Origin: Hyphomonadaceae bacterium
GTDB lineage: Bacteria > Pseudomonadota > Alphaproteobacteria > Caulobacterales > Hyphomonadaceae
Assembly: GCA_016714495.1 (NCBI GenBank)
Contig: JADKDU010000002.1
Location: 186,001-250,000 of the forward strand
DNA length: 64,000 nt
Direction: 5' to 3'
Every line of letters starts with the position of its first letter. The stretch's first letter is position 1. The position numbers and the translations under genes were made by a program. Below, piece by piece: positions 1 through 8,432 of this stretch. The notes beneath the pieces were generated by a model, which was given only the letters and a program-made list of their open reading frames with translations, had not been told where the DNA came from and searched no databases.

Positions 1-122
1 CGAGGCGCGTGCGTATTGATGGCGACCTGCTGGCGATTGTTGGCTTCGCTGGCGCGCTGGGCCGGCGTTTTCGGCCTCTGCGATCGATGGCGCTCAGTTT
101 TCTCGTTCGGGGTATTGGACAT
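1..122 (-). CDS. hypothetical protein, N-terminal part only (runs off the window edge)
   Basis: The reading frame starts with ATG at 122-120 and stays open to the window edge, giving about 40 residues. A purine-rich ribosome binding site (GGAGA) lies 5 bases before the ATG. The visible part is very hydrophilic and basic (begins MSNTPNEKTERHR, rich in Arg, Gln and Asn) with no signal peptide. Nothing in it identifies a family. It is transcribed in the same direction as the secreted gene ending at 282, about 160 bases away, so it could share that transcript. Because only the N-terminus is present the function cannot be called. Confidence 0.55.
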   Translation of the reverse strand, partial: MSNTPNEKTERHRSQRPKTPAQRASEANNRQQVAINTHAP

Positions 123-281
123 GACGTCTCCGCGCCGCGCGACAGGCGGGAAGTCCGGCCAGCCGGGACGTCTTGCAGACTTGGAGTATGCAGCGGCGTC
201 GGACAACTGGCGCCACTCCGGCTTATTTATCGACGCTGCCTTGCTTCGGACTTTATCGGCGAGAGTGACAGTGGCGACTGA

Positions 282-1373
282 CTATTCCCCGCGATCCTGA
301 CCGCCTGTCTGCGCCAGGCCAAGACGGTCATTGCGGCGGCCACCCTCGAGAATGTTCTGCAGCCCGTAATTACCTTCGTGGCAGGCGTACTCATAGACGC
401 GGTCCTGCAGGCGTGTGAGCGGCATCTGACCGCGCCAGACGGAAGTGTAGACCGAAGGATCATCGATCTCGAATTCGTACAGGATCTGGATGTCGGAGAT
501 GCGCGTGAAGCGCTCGGTTACTTTGCCATTCTCGGAGATGATCGCGCCGCCCGAGCGCGGATCGAGATGCCGCGTCTCGACCACCAGCGTGTCGCCATCC
601 CACCTCGCGGTCGAATCGCCCATCCATTGCGGAACGCTGTCTTGCCTGTGCTCGCCGCCGATCCTGGCGATGCGGACATCGTGGATCATTTCCGACATCA
701 CCATGACGTGGCCCGGCGTCTGCACGATCTGGAAATTGTTATTGTACAAGTAGTTTCCAAAGGGCGGACCGTTTGTGCCGATGATGAGGCAGCGTTCGGA
801 GCTGCCGCGCTCTTCCGGATTGTCAAAGCCGCTCCCGCGCCTTCCCGTATTTGCGGCCCGCAGTGCGCGACCCTCTTCGGTCATCGCCGGCGTTTTCCCG
901 CTTTCCGGGTATGTTATGTAGGACGAGCGCTTCTCGCCCTTGATCGTCGCGACAGCCGCGCCGGGATCCGTCCAGGCAACATCGTAGTTGCCGACGCCAG
1001 GCAGCGGCTTGCCTTTCTCGGGGGCGCCCTGCTTGGGATCGACATAGTCCCGCTCCGTCTTCAGGCGCACGTTGAACAACGCCCGGCCCTCAAGTTGCGC
1101 CGCCTGTTCATCGTTCAGGACGAGCGGATAGCCCTGCGGCCGGTCCATCCGCGAGACCGAAGCATTGGTCCAGTAGCCATGCAGGTCAGGGTGTCCGCCG
1201 GTCGTGCGAGGCGGCTTGTAGTCGCCCGTGAATTCAGCCGCTGTCTTCACTGCCTGCGGCACGGTGGGCGACAGTGAAATAGCGGGCTCGGCCGTCGTCT
1301 GCTGTGCGAGACCCCCAGGCGCAAACGCCAGCGCGATCGCGGCGCACGTCATGAGACGGATGGACAATGTCAA
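282..1373 (-). CDS. secreted protein of unknown function (paralogue of the gene at 18553-19527)
   Basis: This 363-residue protein begins with a signal peptide ending near Leu-Ala-Gln at residue 24, so it should be exported. The chosen start is a TTG at 1373 because GGGGAG sits about 7 bases before it and because it supplies the charged n-region that the downstream ATG (1352) lacks. After the signal peptide comes a PPRTTGGHPDLHGYW segment, and near the C-terminus YACHEGNYGLQNILEG. Both segments recur in the paralogue at 18553-19527. Such PDLxGxW-type proteins are common in soil and aquatic bacteria and usually annotated as hypothetical. I know no assigned reaction and see no recognisable catalytic motif. 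The gene stands alone, facing away from the small genes upstream. Confidence 0.85.
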   Translation of the reverse strand: MTLSIRLMTCAAIALAFAPGGLAQQTTAEPAISLSPTVPQAVKTAAEFTGDYKPPRTTGGHPDLHGYWTNASVSRMDRPQGYPLVLNDEQAAQLEGRALFNVRLKTERDYVDPKQGAPEKGKPLPGVGNYDVAWTDPGAAVATIKGEKRSSYITYPESGKTPAMTEEGRALRAANTGRRGSGFDNPEERGSSERCLIIGTNGPPFGNYLYNNNFQIVQTPGHVMVMSEMIHDVRIARIGGEHRQDSVPQWMGDSTARWDGDTLVVETRHLDPRSGGAIISENGKVTERFTRISDIQILYEFEIDDPSVYTSVWRGQMPLTRLQDRVYEYACHEGNYGLQNILEGGRRNDRLGLAQTGGQDRGE

Positions 1374-1498
1374 GGCGCTCTCCCCGGGGAACGGCGCTGT
1401 GCGCGATTTCTCTCATTGGCGCGAGAGTGCCTCGATCCCGTCTTCGCTTTCAAGCCGCCGCGAGCGCTTTCGCAAAGAGAAAGCAGGAAACAGCCGCC

Positions 1499-1699
1499 TC
1501 AATTGCCCGGCGGTTCATCCTCCTGAACCTCCCGCTGCGAATCCTTCAGCGGCGCCTCGGTCGCCTGACCAGGGATGAGGTCGGCCGGCAGATGATCCTC
1601 AAGATCCCTCGCGACCGCCGCCTTCACGGCGTCAGACGGCTTGGCCGCCGCATCAATCTCGCGGCCGGCTTCCTCATGCGTGCGTGGTTTAGGCATCAT
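1499..1699 (-). CDS. small acidic hydrophilic protein, unknown function
   Basis: A 66-residue protein starting at a double ATG (1699) with an ideal AGGAGG ribosome binding site 5 bases upstream. It is rich in Glu, Asp, Lys and Pro, has no membrane segment or signal peptide, and contains no Cys. I recognise no family. It lies 53 bases downstream of another small hydrophilic gene on the same strand, so the two may form an operon. The binding site is part of a perfect hairpin (1703-1720) that would mask it in the mRNA, suggesting translational control. Confidence 0.65.
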   Translation of the reverse strand: MMPKPRTHEEAGREIDAAAKPSDAVKAAVARDLEDHLPADLIPGQATEAPLKDSQREVQEDEPPGN

Positions 1700-1702
1700 G
1701 TG

Positions 1703-1720
1703 TTCCTCCTTTGGGAGGAA
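1703..1720 (-). promoter_or_regulatory. hairpin sequestering the ribosome binding site of the 1499-1699 gene
   Basis: On the minus strand the arms TTCCTCC and GGAGGAA form a perfect 7-bp stem closed by a four-base CAAA loop. The right arm is the Shine-Dalgarno sequence of the gene starting at 1699. This is the geometry of an RNA thermometer or a translationally coupled site, though the short stem could also be coincidental. Confidence 0.5.
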
Positions 1721-1752
1721 CGCGAACCCACACCGTTAGTGCCGACAATCGT

Positions 1753-2010
1753 CTACCGCCGTTTCCCGCCGCCGGGTTGGAAGTCGGCTTGATCGGTGTC
1801 GCCGATGTGACGCAGTGGTTGGTGCGCCTCCAGTTCAACGGCCGAGAAGCCAAGATTGACGTTGGCGCCGATCGCGCCGCGCGGCGTGTCGTTGACCAGG
1901 CCTTCCGGATTTGTGCCGAACACCTCGTCATGCAGCGGCGCATCGACATGCTCTTCAAGCGAGTCAGATGCGGTGTGGTTTTTGTGGTCTTTGGGATCGT
2001 GGGACATCAT
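1753..2010 (-). CDS. small hydrophilic protein, unknown function
   Basis: An 85-residue protein starting at a double ATG (2010) preceded by AGGAG at a spacing of 5 bases. It is rich in Asp, His, Asn and Gly, has a His/Asp/Lys-rich N-terminus and ends in GGGKRR. No signal peptide, membrane helix or known domain is visible. It is probably cotranscribed with the similar-sized gene at 1499-1699. The strong ribosome binding site is the main support. Confidence 0.6.
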   Translation of the reverse strand: MMSHDPKDHKNHTASDSLEEHVDAPLHDEVFGTNPEGLVNDTPRGAIGANVNLGFSAVELEAHQPLRHIGDTDQADFQPGGGKRR

Positions 2011-2103
2011 CCAGTCTCCTGTCCATTTGCAGCAATGTCTGCCTGATGTTGGGGAGCAGGGAAGGGGAGTACAGCAGGCGCCGCGCGGGATTTAATTTGC
2101 TGA

Positions 2104-4758
2104 TCAGACCCGCTTCACGAAGCTTTCGACCACCTTCTTAACGCCGGCTTTCTCGAAAGCGACGGTGAGCTTGGCGCCTTCGATCTCGGTGATGCGGCCA
2201 TAGCCGAACTTGTCGTGGAAGATGCGGTCGCCCATCTGCAGGCCGCCCGCGGCTGCAGGGTCTGACGAGGCAAGCATGTCGCCAGGCGTTCTGCCGCGCG
2301 CAAGAGGCCGGCCATCGCTGTCGTCGCTGCGGAAAGCGCGGCCTTCGATGTCGGGCGGGCGCGTGGCGCCGCGCATGGCCGCCGCCGCCTGGGCGCGCTT
2401 CCAGCCTGGGGTGTCATAGCCGCCTCGCATCGTGTCCGCGCGCAGGCCGCTGGGCGTTGCATCGAACACCGCCTCGCCGGCCGATGCGGGCGTATCCCAA
2501 CGGGATTTGACTTCCGTGCCGTAGAACCCGCCGCCGGGTGCGACATAACCGGTCTCGCTGACCGCATCGACATGGGCGGGCGGCAGTTCGTCAACGAAGC
2601 GGGAGGGAAGCACTGACGTCCAGCGGCCGTAGATCTGGCGGTTGGCGGCGAAGGAGATGTAGCAGCGCTCGCGCGCACGCGTGATGCCGACATAGGCGAG
2701 GCGGCGCTCTTCCTCGAGGCCCTTGGCGCCCTGTTCATCGAGTGAGCGGCGCGAAGGAAAAACTTCCTCCTCCCAGCCAGGCAGGAAGACCATCGGCCAT
2801 TCGAGGCCCTTGGCGGAGTGCAGCGTGAGGATCTGCACCTGGTCGTGGCTGTTTGAGCCCTCGGCATTGTCCATCACGAGTTCGACGTGCTCGAGGAAGG
2901 CGTTGAGACTGTCGAACTGACCCATCGCCCGGACGAGTTCCTTAAGGTTGTCAAGGCGCGACTGCGACTGGGGGGATTTGTCGGCCTGCAGCATGTCCGT
3001 GTAGCCGGACTCTTCGAGGATAGTTTCGAGGAGGCGCGGGTGTTCGGTCGCGCCCGCCTGCGCACGCCAGCGCTCCATGTCGAGGATGAAGCGGCGCAAG
3101 CCTGTCTTCGCAGGGCCGCGAATCCTGTCGGCGCGAATCTCCATGTCGGCGATGCGCGTGAGGTAGGTGTCCACCTCGCGCGCGGCGACGTGTAGTTTCT
3201 GGATGGTCGTGTCGCCAACGCCGCGCTTGGGCTGGTTGACGACGCGCTCGAAAGCGAGGTCGTCGGCCTCCGAACGGATGAGGCGGAGATAGGCCAAGGC
3301 GTCGCGGATTTCCGCGCGCTCGAAGAAGCGCGGGCCGCCGATGACGCGATAGGGCGTGCCGGTGACGATGAAGCGTTCCTCGAAGGCGCGCATCTGCCAC
3401 GAGGCGCGCACCAGTACGGCGCAATTGTCATAGCGCCGGCCGGTCTGCTTCCAGCTGGTTATATCGTCCGCAATAAGCCGCGCCTCCTGCTCTCCATCCC
3501 ATACGCCACGCACCTTTACGAGATCGCCTGCGCCTGCGTCCGTGCGCAGCGTCTTGCCGAGGCGCGAGGTGTTCTGCGCGATCACCGTCGAGGCGGCGGC
3601 GAGGATGTGCGCGGTGGAGCGATAGTTCTGTTCGAGGCGGATCACTTTCGCGCCGGGGAAATCGCGCTCGAAGCGCAGGATGTTGTCCACCTCCGCACCG
3701 CGCCAGCCATAGATCGACTGATCGTCATCGCCCACGCAACAGATATTGTTGTTTCCCTGCGCCAGCAGGCGCAGCCAGAGATACTGTGCGACGTTGGTAT
3801 CCTGATACTCGTCGACCAGCAGGTATTTGAACTTGGCATGGTATTCCGCGAGCACTTCTGGATGCTCGGTGAAGATACGGATGGTGTGCAGGAGCAGGTC
3901 GCCGAAATCGACCGCGTTCAGCGTGGCAAGCCGCGCCTGATAGATCACGTAGAGCTTCTGGCCTTTTCCTTCCGCGAACTGGCGCCCCTCGTTCTGTGGC
4001 AGCTTCTCCGGCCAGATGGCGCGGTTTTTCCAGCCGTCGATCAGCGAAGCAAGAAAGCGCGGCGTCCAGCGTTTCTGGTCGATGCCCTCGGCGTCGAGGA
4101 TCTGACGGATTAGGCGCAGCTGGTCGTCCGTGTCGAGTACGGTGAAGCCCGATTTCAGCTTCGCCAGCTCCGCATGGCGCCGCAGGATCTGGGCGGAGAC
4201 AGAGTGGAAGGTGCCGAACCAGCGCAGGCCTTCGCCATCCGGCCCGATGAGCGCCAGCGTGCGCTCGCGCATCTCACGCGCAGCCTTGTTGGTGAAGGTG
4301 ACCACCAGCATCTGAGACGGCCACGCCTTGCGTTGAGCGAGGATGTGAGCGACGCGCGTCGTCAGCACCCGCGTCTTGCCAGTGCCAGCGCCGGCCAACA
4401 CAAGCAGCGGTCCCTCGGTGGACATCACCGCTTCACGCTGTTCGGGGTTCAATCCCTTTAGGTAGTCGGCATTGAGATCAGCCCCGCGATGCGGTCGCGA
4501 CGCGGCGGCCCGCTGCGAGATTGGTCTCGTGTCGATTTCCAGCTCGGGTTCAGCACAATGGCTGTCGGTGGGATCATCGCCACGCTCCTCGGGAAGGGGC
4601 GGCTCTTCCTCGTCGGGCAGCTGGTAGAATGACAGCGGCGGCGCGCCGCCTTCCCCAATAGGCTCGTCATCGTCTGAACCTGGCTCGCGGGCGTGAGCGC
4701 CGGCGGCAGGCTCGTCGTCAGAAAGCGGGATGCTGGAGGGATCGCGGGAATCTGTCAT
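2104..4758 (-). CDS. uvrD: UvrD/PcrA-type ATP-dependent DNA helicase
   Basis: A superfamily 1 3'-5' helicase of 884 residues, expected to unwind DNA in nucleotide excision and mismatch repair or to clear replication blocks. Walker A (GAGTGKT), the DEYQD box, the QSIYGWRGA motif III and VGITRARER motif VI are all present in order. A Tudor-like tail (GDRIFHDKFGYG) closes the protein, as in PcrA/UvrD. The N-terminal 90 or so residues are an acidic, low-complexity extension not needed for the helicase core. I chose the ATG at 4758 rather than 4809 because it overlaps the preceding frame's TGA in an ATGA junction, a usual sign of translational coupling. Whether it is called uvrD or pcrA is nomenclature only. 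Confidence 0.95.
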   Translation of the reverse strand: MTDSRDPSSIPLSDDEPAAGAHAREPGSDDDEPIGEGGAPPLSFYQLPDEEEPPLPEERGDDPTDSHCAEPELEIDTRPISQRAAASRPHRGADLNADYLKGLNPEQREAVMSTEGPLLVLAGAGTGKTRVLTTRVAHILAQRKAWPSQMLVVTFTNKAAREMRERTLALIGPDGEGLRWFGTFHSVSAQILRRHAELAKLKSGFTVLDTDDQLRLIRQILDAEGIDQKRWTPRFLASLIDGWKNRAIWPEKLPQNEGRQFAEGKGQKLYVIYQARLATLNAVDFGDLLLHTIRIFTEHPEVLAEYHAKFKYLLVDEYQDTNVAQYLWLRLLAQGNNNICCVGDDDQSIYGWRGAEVDNILRFERDFPGAKVIRLEQNYRSTAHILAAASTVIAQNTSRLGKTLRTDAGAGDLVKVRGVWDGEQEARLIADDITSWKQTGRRYDNCAVLVRASWQMRAFEERFIVTGTPYRVIGGPRFFERAEIRDALAYLRLIRSEADDLAFERVVNQPKRGVGDTTIQKLHVAAREVDTYLTRIADMEIRADRIRGPAKTGLRRFILDMERWRAQAGATEHPRLLETILEESGYTDMLQADKSPQSQSRLDNLKELVRAMGQFDSLNAFLEHVELVMDNAEGSNSHDQVQILTLHSAKGLEWPMVFLPGWEEEVFPSRRSLDEQGAKGLEEERRLAYVGITRARERCYISFAANRQIYGRWTSVLPSRFVDELPPAHVDAVSETGYVAPGGGFYGTEVKSRWDTPASAGEAVFDATPSGLRADTMRGGYDTPGWKRAQAAAAMRGATRPPDIEGRAFRSDDSDGRPLARGRTPGDMLASSDPAAAGGLQMGDRIFHDKFGYGRITEIEGAKLTVAFEKAGVKKVVESFVKRV

Positions 4759-5295
4759 TCCGCGCTGATCTGGCTGGGGTTTTCCTTTTGCGCAAGGCCG
4801 CAGATGCAAGACCCTGATTCACGGTGTGTTCTCGGGTTGCGCCACTCGGCATAGGCGCAGGGCCATCGAGAGCCGTTGAGCAAGGACCAGCTATCGCGAT
4901 CCGTCGCGGCGCCGGAGAGCTGCAGGTAGAACTGGTCCTGGCGCGTGCCGATGAGGCCCGAGACGGTGTAGCCGTTCTGCAAAAGGTCGGCGTCGGCCGT
5001 GACCGTGCCCATGCTTCCCGTTGCACGAGCCGCCGGTGTTGGACGCGTTGGCGCCAGGGATGAGAGCGAGCGCTTAATCGACGCTGGCGCGGTCGCATTT
5101 CTGCGTCTCTTCTGTAGAGATGGACGAGGCGTTGACCGTCTCCCCATCGCTGGAGGTGATGCCATTTGTGATGCGGCCGAGGATGAAGACGGTGTCGCGA
5201 TCACTCCCCGTTTCCTGCGCCATGGCTGTTCGAGCCACGAGCGCGCACAGGATTCCGGCCAGCAAGGCCGCCCGGCTCACGCCTGCAAAGGTCAT
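4755..5295 (-). pseudogene. disrupted secreted-protein gene, translationally coupled to the helicase
   Basis: An ATG at 5295 begins a clear signal peptide (residues 1-26, ending AMAQE) followed by about 45 residues of ordinary sequence, then a TAA at 5074-5076. Protein-like sequence continues in another frame (for example VTADADLLQNGY and TRQDQFYLQLSG) down to a TGA at 4755-4757 that overlaps the helicase ATG. Both halves look coding, so I read this as one exported protein of about 175 residues broken by one or two frame lesions. It could instead be a 73-residue secreted peptide plus a remnant. No family is recognised. Sequencing error is a real alternative, since other genes here are frameshifted too. 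Confidence 0.45.
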
Positions 5296-5490
5296 GATTC
5301 GGTCCCCCGACCGCTACAGTCTTGAGAGAATATCGCCTAAACGTCTCGCTATGTTTCATCAACTATAGCGAGACGCCGGAACCGCCCCGTTCATTAGCGA
5401 GGGATGCTTTGCGCTCTTGCTGTGTCCGAACGACTGCAGCAGTTTGCGCCCGGGAACGGACGCATCAGACGTCATCTAAGGGAGAGTTAC

Positions 5491-6198
5491 ATGAAACGTT
5501 TTCTGGCGCTTACAGCGCTGGCCATCGGGCTGGGCGGGGGCGCAGCCTCGGCGCAGAAGGTGGCCGATCTCGGTTTCAGCGGAATGGATCCGGCTTCGGG
5601 CAAGGCGCCGAAGCAGGTCGTGATTTTCTTCCACGGCTATACTCAGACCGGCGCCGCGATGAGGCCACTGGCGGATGCCCTGGCGGCGCGCCTGCCGGAT
5701 GCTGCGTTCATCTTCAATGATGGGCCGCTCCCGCAAGGCGCCGGCAAGTCGTGGTACGTGCTGCGCGGTGAAGATCCGGACAACACCAAGGGCGCTGTGA
5801 AGAAGCTCGCTGTCGATACCGTGACGAAGGCGTCCGATGGCCTGAAAGTCCCGCACGACAAGATCGTGGTCGTCGGCTTCAGCCAGGGCGGCGGCGTGGC
5901 GTTCGACGCCGGCGCGTGCTCGGCGCCGGATGTGAAAGCGGTCGTGTCGCTCGCAGGCATTCTCGCGAACGGAGACTGCATGAAGGAATCGACCGGCAAA
6001 CCGGCATCGGTCCTGATCGTGCACAACGATGGCGATCCGACCGTGAAGGCCGAGCGCATCCAGGAGTTCCAGGATCAACTGAAGAAGGACGGCTATGAGT
6101 CGAAACTCGAAACCGTATCGGGCTCGACGCATTGGCCCGCTCCTGATGGACTGACCAAGGCGCAAGACTTCATCGTCGCTCAGCTCGGCGGCAAATAG
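5491..6198 (+). CDS. secreted alpha/beta-hydrolase, phospholipase/carboxylesterase family (copy 1)
   Basis: A 235-residue protein with a signal peptide (residues 1-22, ending ASA-QK) followed by an esterase fold of the phospholipase/carboxylesterase (PF02230-like) family. The nucleophile elbow GFSQGG places the serine at residue 131. Asp180 or Asp182 (HNDGDP) and His214 (STHWP) complete a likely catalytic triad, and FHGY near residue 48 is the oxyanion-hole region. It should hydrolyse short-chain esters in the periplasm or outside the cell; the substrate is unknown. The ATG at 5491 follows GGGAGAG. The neighbouring gene at 6365 is a tandem copy including its upstream region. A good intrinsic terminator follows. 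Confidence 0.9.
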   Translation: MKRFLALTALAIGLGGGAASAQKVADLGFSGMDPASGKAPKQVVIFFHGYTQTGAAMRPLADALAARLPDAAFIFNDGPLPQGAGKSWYVLRGEDPDNTKGAVKKLAVDTVTKASDGLKVPHDKIVVVGFSQGGGVAFDAGACSAPDVKAVVSLAGILANGDCMKESTGKPASVLIVHNDGDPTVKAERIQEFQDQLKKDGYESKLETVSGSTHWPAPDGLTKAQDFIVAQLGGK

Positions 6199-6220
6199 GC
6201 CAAACGCAAAAGGGGGACGC

Positions 6221-6257
6221 AAAAGTCGCGGGTTCGCCAGGCGAACTCGCGATTTTG
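6221..6257 (+). terminator. intrinsic terminator after the first esterase gene
   Basis: A 12-bp stem (6226-6237 with 6241-6252, one G-T pair) with a three-base loop is flanked by AAAA and TTTT. It sits 28 bases after the esterase stop codon and separates the two tandem copies, so each copy probably has its own promoter. Confidence 0.75.
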
Positions 6258-6364
6258 CTAGCTCACCATGCCTTGATGCTGTGCGCTCTTGCTGTCCCTC
6301 GATTGCTGCATCAGGTTCCGCATCGGACATGGACGCTTCAGACGTCATCCAAGGGAGAGGCTTC

Positions 6365-7081
6365 ATGAAGACGTTTCTGGCGCTGACAGCGCTTGCAATC
6401 GGCATCGGCGCCGGCGGGGCGCATGCTCAGAAAGTGGCGAGTCTCGGATTCAACGGAATGGATCCCAGGTCGGGCAAGGCGCCGACGCAGGCGGTGATCC
6501 TGTTTCATGGCTATTCGCAGCGCGGCGTGGCGATGAAATCGCTGGCAGACACGCTTGCCAGGCGCTTGCCGGATACCGCGTTCATCTTCAACGACGGACC
6601 GATCCCTGCTGAGCCCGGCAGGAGCTGGTACGCGGGACGCGGCGTGGATTCCGAAACCGCCAAGGCCAGCAGGGCGATGGCGAAACAGCTTGCCATCGAT
6701 ACTGTGACCAAGGTTTCCGAAGGGCTGAACGTGCCGCACGACAAGATCGTGGTGGTTGGCTTCAGCCAGGGCGGGGGAATGGCGTTGGATGCCGGCACGT
6801 GCTCGACGCCGGATGTGAAGGCGGTGGTCTCTCTCGCCGGCGTTCTCACGGTCGGCGACTGTTCGAAGGAAGAGTCGGGGCCGGCGGCCTCCGTACTGAT
6901 CGTGTACAATGATGGCGATCCGGTCGTGAGGCCAGACCGCATCCAGGCGTTTCAGGAACAGGTAGCGAAGGACGGCTATGAGTCGAAGCTCGAAACCTAT
7001 TCGGGCACGACACACTGGCCAGTTCCCGCAGGCCTGAGACTCGCCCAGGACTTCATCGTCGCTCAGCTTGGCGGCAAGTAA
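6365..7081 (+). CDS. secreted alpha/beta-hydrolase, phospholipase/carboxylesterase family (copy 2)
   Basis: A 238-residue paralogue of the upstream esterase, with the same signal peptide pattern (MKTFLALTALAIG, cleavage near AHA-QK), the same GFSQGG elbow (serine about residue 134) and the same C-terminal TTHWP histidine motif. ATG at 6365 is preceded by AGGGAGAGG. Compared with copy 1 it has a three-residue insertion near residue 103 and differs in the loops before and after the elbow, so substrate preference may have diverged. Its upstream 90 bases resemble those of copy 1, showing that the duplication took in the control region. Both copies end in the same QLGGK tail. Confidence 0.9.
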   Translation: MKTFLALTALAIGIGAGGAHAQKVASLGFNGMDPRSGKAPTQAVILFHGYSQRGVAMKSLADTLARRLPDTAFIFNDGPIPAEPGRSWYAGRGVDSETAKASRAMAKQLAIDTVTKVSEGLNVPHDKIVVVGFSQGGGMALDAGTCSTPDVKAVVSLAGVLTVGDCSKEESGPAASVLIVYNDGDPVVRPDRIQAFQEQVAKDGYESKLETYSGTTHWPVPAGLRLAQDFIVAQLGGK

Positions 7082-7286
7082 GAAGCGGTCACGCTCATGT
7101 TCTGAAAGCCAAGGCCGCGCAGCGATGCGGCGCCAGCTGATCGCGAATTGGGCGCCGTCAGCTTTTCCACCGCCCCGATGATGCAGAATGGCTGCGCGCG
7201 ATGTTGCTGCGGCTAGATTCGCCCGCGCCTTGCAGGAGCTCAACCCGAGCCCAAAGGCGCGGACGGGCGCAATCAAGGGGCTGGCC

Positions 7287-7634
7287 ATGGGACTGTTTTC
7301 GTTTCTGTCGGGCGGAAAGAAGAAAGAGGACAAGGCTGCGTCCGTGAAAGCGGCTGCACGGGTCGTTGCAAAGCCAGCCGTGGCCGAGAAGACGCCCGAG
7401 ATCGCATCGGCCAAAGCGGTCGCCCCGCCAGTGTCCCCGACGATGACCGCGACCGGCGTCGCGCAGGCAAGGCTAAGGCTGAAACTGGCCGCCTCGCTCC
7501 GCGCCGGGCAACATCAAAAGGCCTACGAAGCTGCAACCGGCCTTGCCGAAATCCAGGTGAAAGCAGGCCGCCCCACGGTCGCGCGCGTCTGGCAGGTGCA
7601 GGCCGAGCGCATCAAGGCCGGCATGGCCGCCTAG
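7287..7634 (+). CDS. hypothetical alanine/lysine-rich protein
   Basis: A 115-residue protein starting at ATG 7287 behind AAGGGG. It begins MGLFSFLSGGKKKED, which resembles a short amphipathic or membrane-proximal start, followed by a lysine/alanine-rich linker (residues 12-55) and a helical C-terminal half (about 60-115) with a TPR-like look (LRAGQHQKAYEAATGLAE). No family is recognised. A longer reading frame begins at 7188 but has no ribosome binding site. Confidence 0.6.
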   Translation: MGLFSFLSGGKKKEDKAASVKAAARVVAKPAVAEKTPEIASAKAVAPPVSPTMTATGVAQARLRLKLAASLRAGQHQKAYEAATGLAEIQVKAGRPTVARVWQVQAERIKAGMAA

Positions 7635-7848
7635 ACCGCCTCGAACAGGGCTATCTCACCGGCCGGCCCAGGCCGCTCAGCGATGCGATGAAGCTGTCCG
7701 GAATGACGAGCAAGGCGCTGCGGCGCGGATTGCGGGCCTGACAGCAACGTTAGGCGCCGACTGCCAAAGTGCTGCAGGTTCGGTGGAATTCCGTTGACGT
7801 TCATCTTCGGCCGGGCACGCTCGCATGTGCTGGGCGGAAGGAGTCGGG

Positions 7849-8100
7849 ATGTCGACAGATTTCGAGCGCAGACTGAAGGGCGCGACGCTGCTCACAGCGG
7901 AAGTGCTCTACTACATGCCGGACCATCCAAGGCTATTGCAGAGCTTCATGTGGCAATTGGTCGACGAGGCGCCGCGCTATCCGCGTCTAGTCGCTTTCCT
8001 CGATCACTGGCGTTGCGAGATTGAGGCCATGATCCATTCCGTGCGTGTGGCGTCGGGCGAACCGCTGGCGCCCCCGGCTGGCGCAAGGTGGACGGCCTGA
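7849..8100 (+). CDS. usg: Usg-family protein
   Basis: An 83-residue protein beginning MSTDFERRLKG, with the family pattern TAEVLYYMPDHPRLLQ, a central WQ pair and a closing IHSVRVA. These match Usg proteins, short alphaproteobacterial proteins often found near the trp genes; their role is not established. ATG 7849 follows GGAAGGAG at ideal spacing, which rules out the longer frame from 7825. It faces the XRE regulator that ends at 8124. No trp gene is nearby, so the genomic linkage seen elsewhere is not kept here. Confidence 0.8.
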   Translation: MSTDFERRLKGATLLTAEVLYYMPDHPRLLQSFMWQLVDEAPRYPRLVAFLDHWRCEIEAMIHSVRVASGEPLAPPAGARWTA

Positions 8101-8123
8101 TCAGGATGCACTGACGACGGGGC

Positions 8124-8315
8124 TCAGTCCTTCTGGAATATCTGTTCGATTGGCAGGCCGAACAGATTGGAAATCTTGAACGCCAGCGGGAGCGAGGGAT
8201 CATACTTCCCGTTCTCGATGGCGTTGACCGAGTTGCGCGAGACTTCGAGCCGCTCGGCAAGGTCGGCCTGCGTCCAGCCGCGGTCGGCACGCAGTGTGCG
8301 GATGCGGTTCTTCAT
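8124..8315 (-). CDS. small XRE-family transcriptional regulator
   Basis: A 63-residue protein that is almost nothing but a Cro/C1-type helix-turn-helix: helix 2 and 3 are WTQADLAERLEVSRNSVNAI, followed by the family-typical ENGKYDPSL and a LFGLPIEQIF tail. Single-domain regulators of this length are common and usually repress their own operon with a partner membrane protein. No partner is adjacent here. A perfect inverted repeat at 8369-8384, 54 bases before the start codon, is the likely operator. Confidence 0.9.
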   Translation of the reverse strand: MKNRIRTLRADRGWTQADLAERLEVSRNSVNAIENGKYDPSLPLAFKISNLFGLPIEQIFQKD

Positions 8316-8368
8316 GGCCGCTCCACTTCTCGGACACGTCCCTGTCTGCGCGCGGCCCTTCTCTGCAT

Positions 8369-8384
8369 GACAAGTAAACTTGTC
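8369..8384. promoter_or_regulatory. palindromic operator upstream of the XRE regulator
   Basis: GACAAGT and ACTTGTC form a perfect 7-bp inverted repeat separated by AA. It is AT-rich relative to its surroundings, lies 54 bases before the regulator's start codon, and has the size expected for a dimeric helix-turn-helix protein. Binding by this regulator is inference. Confidence 0.6.
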
Positions 8385-8432
8385 TACAATTCCTGCGTCG
8401 TCAATGGGCAGCTGACGGCGCTCCAGCCGGAC

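Noticed and set aside
378..1277. 299-codon plus-strand frame opposite the secreted gene
   Set aside because: No ribosome site or signal, Arg/Ala/His-rich composition typical of a GC-bias shadow; the minus-strand gene has conserved sequence.
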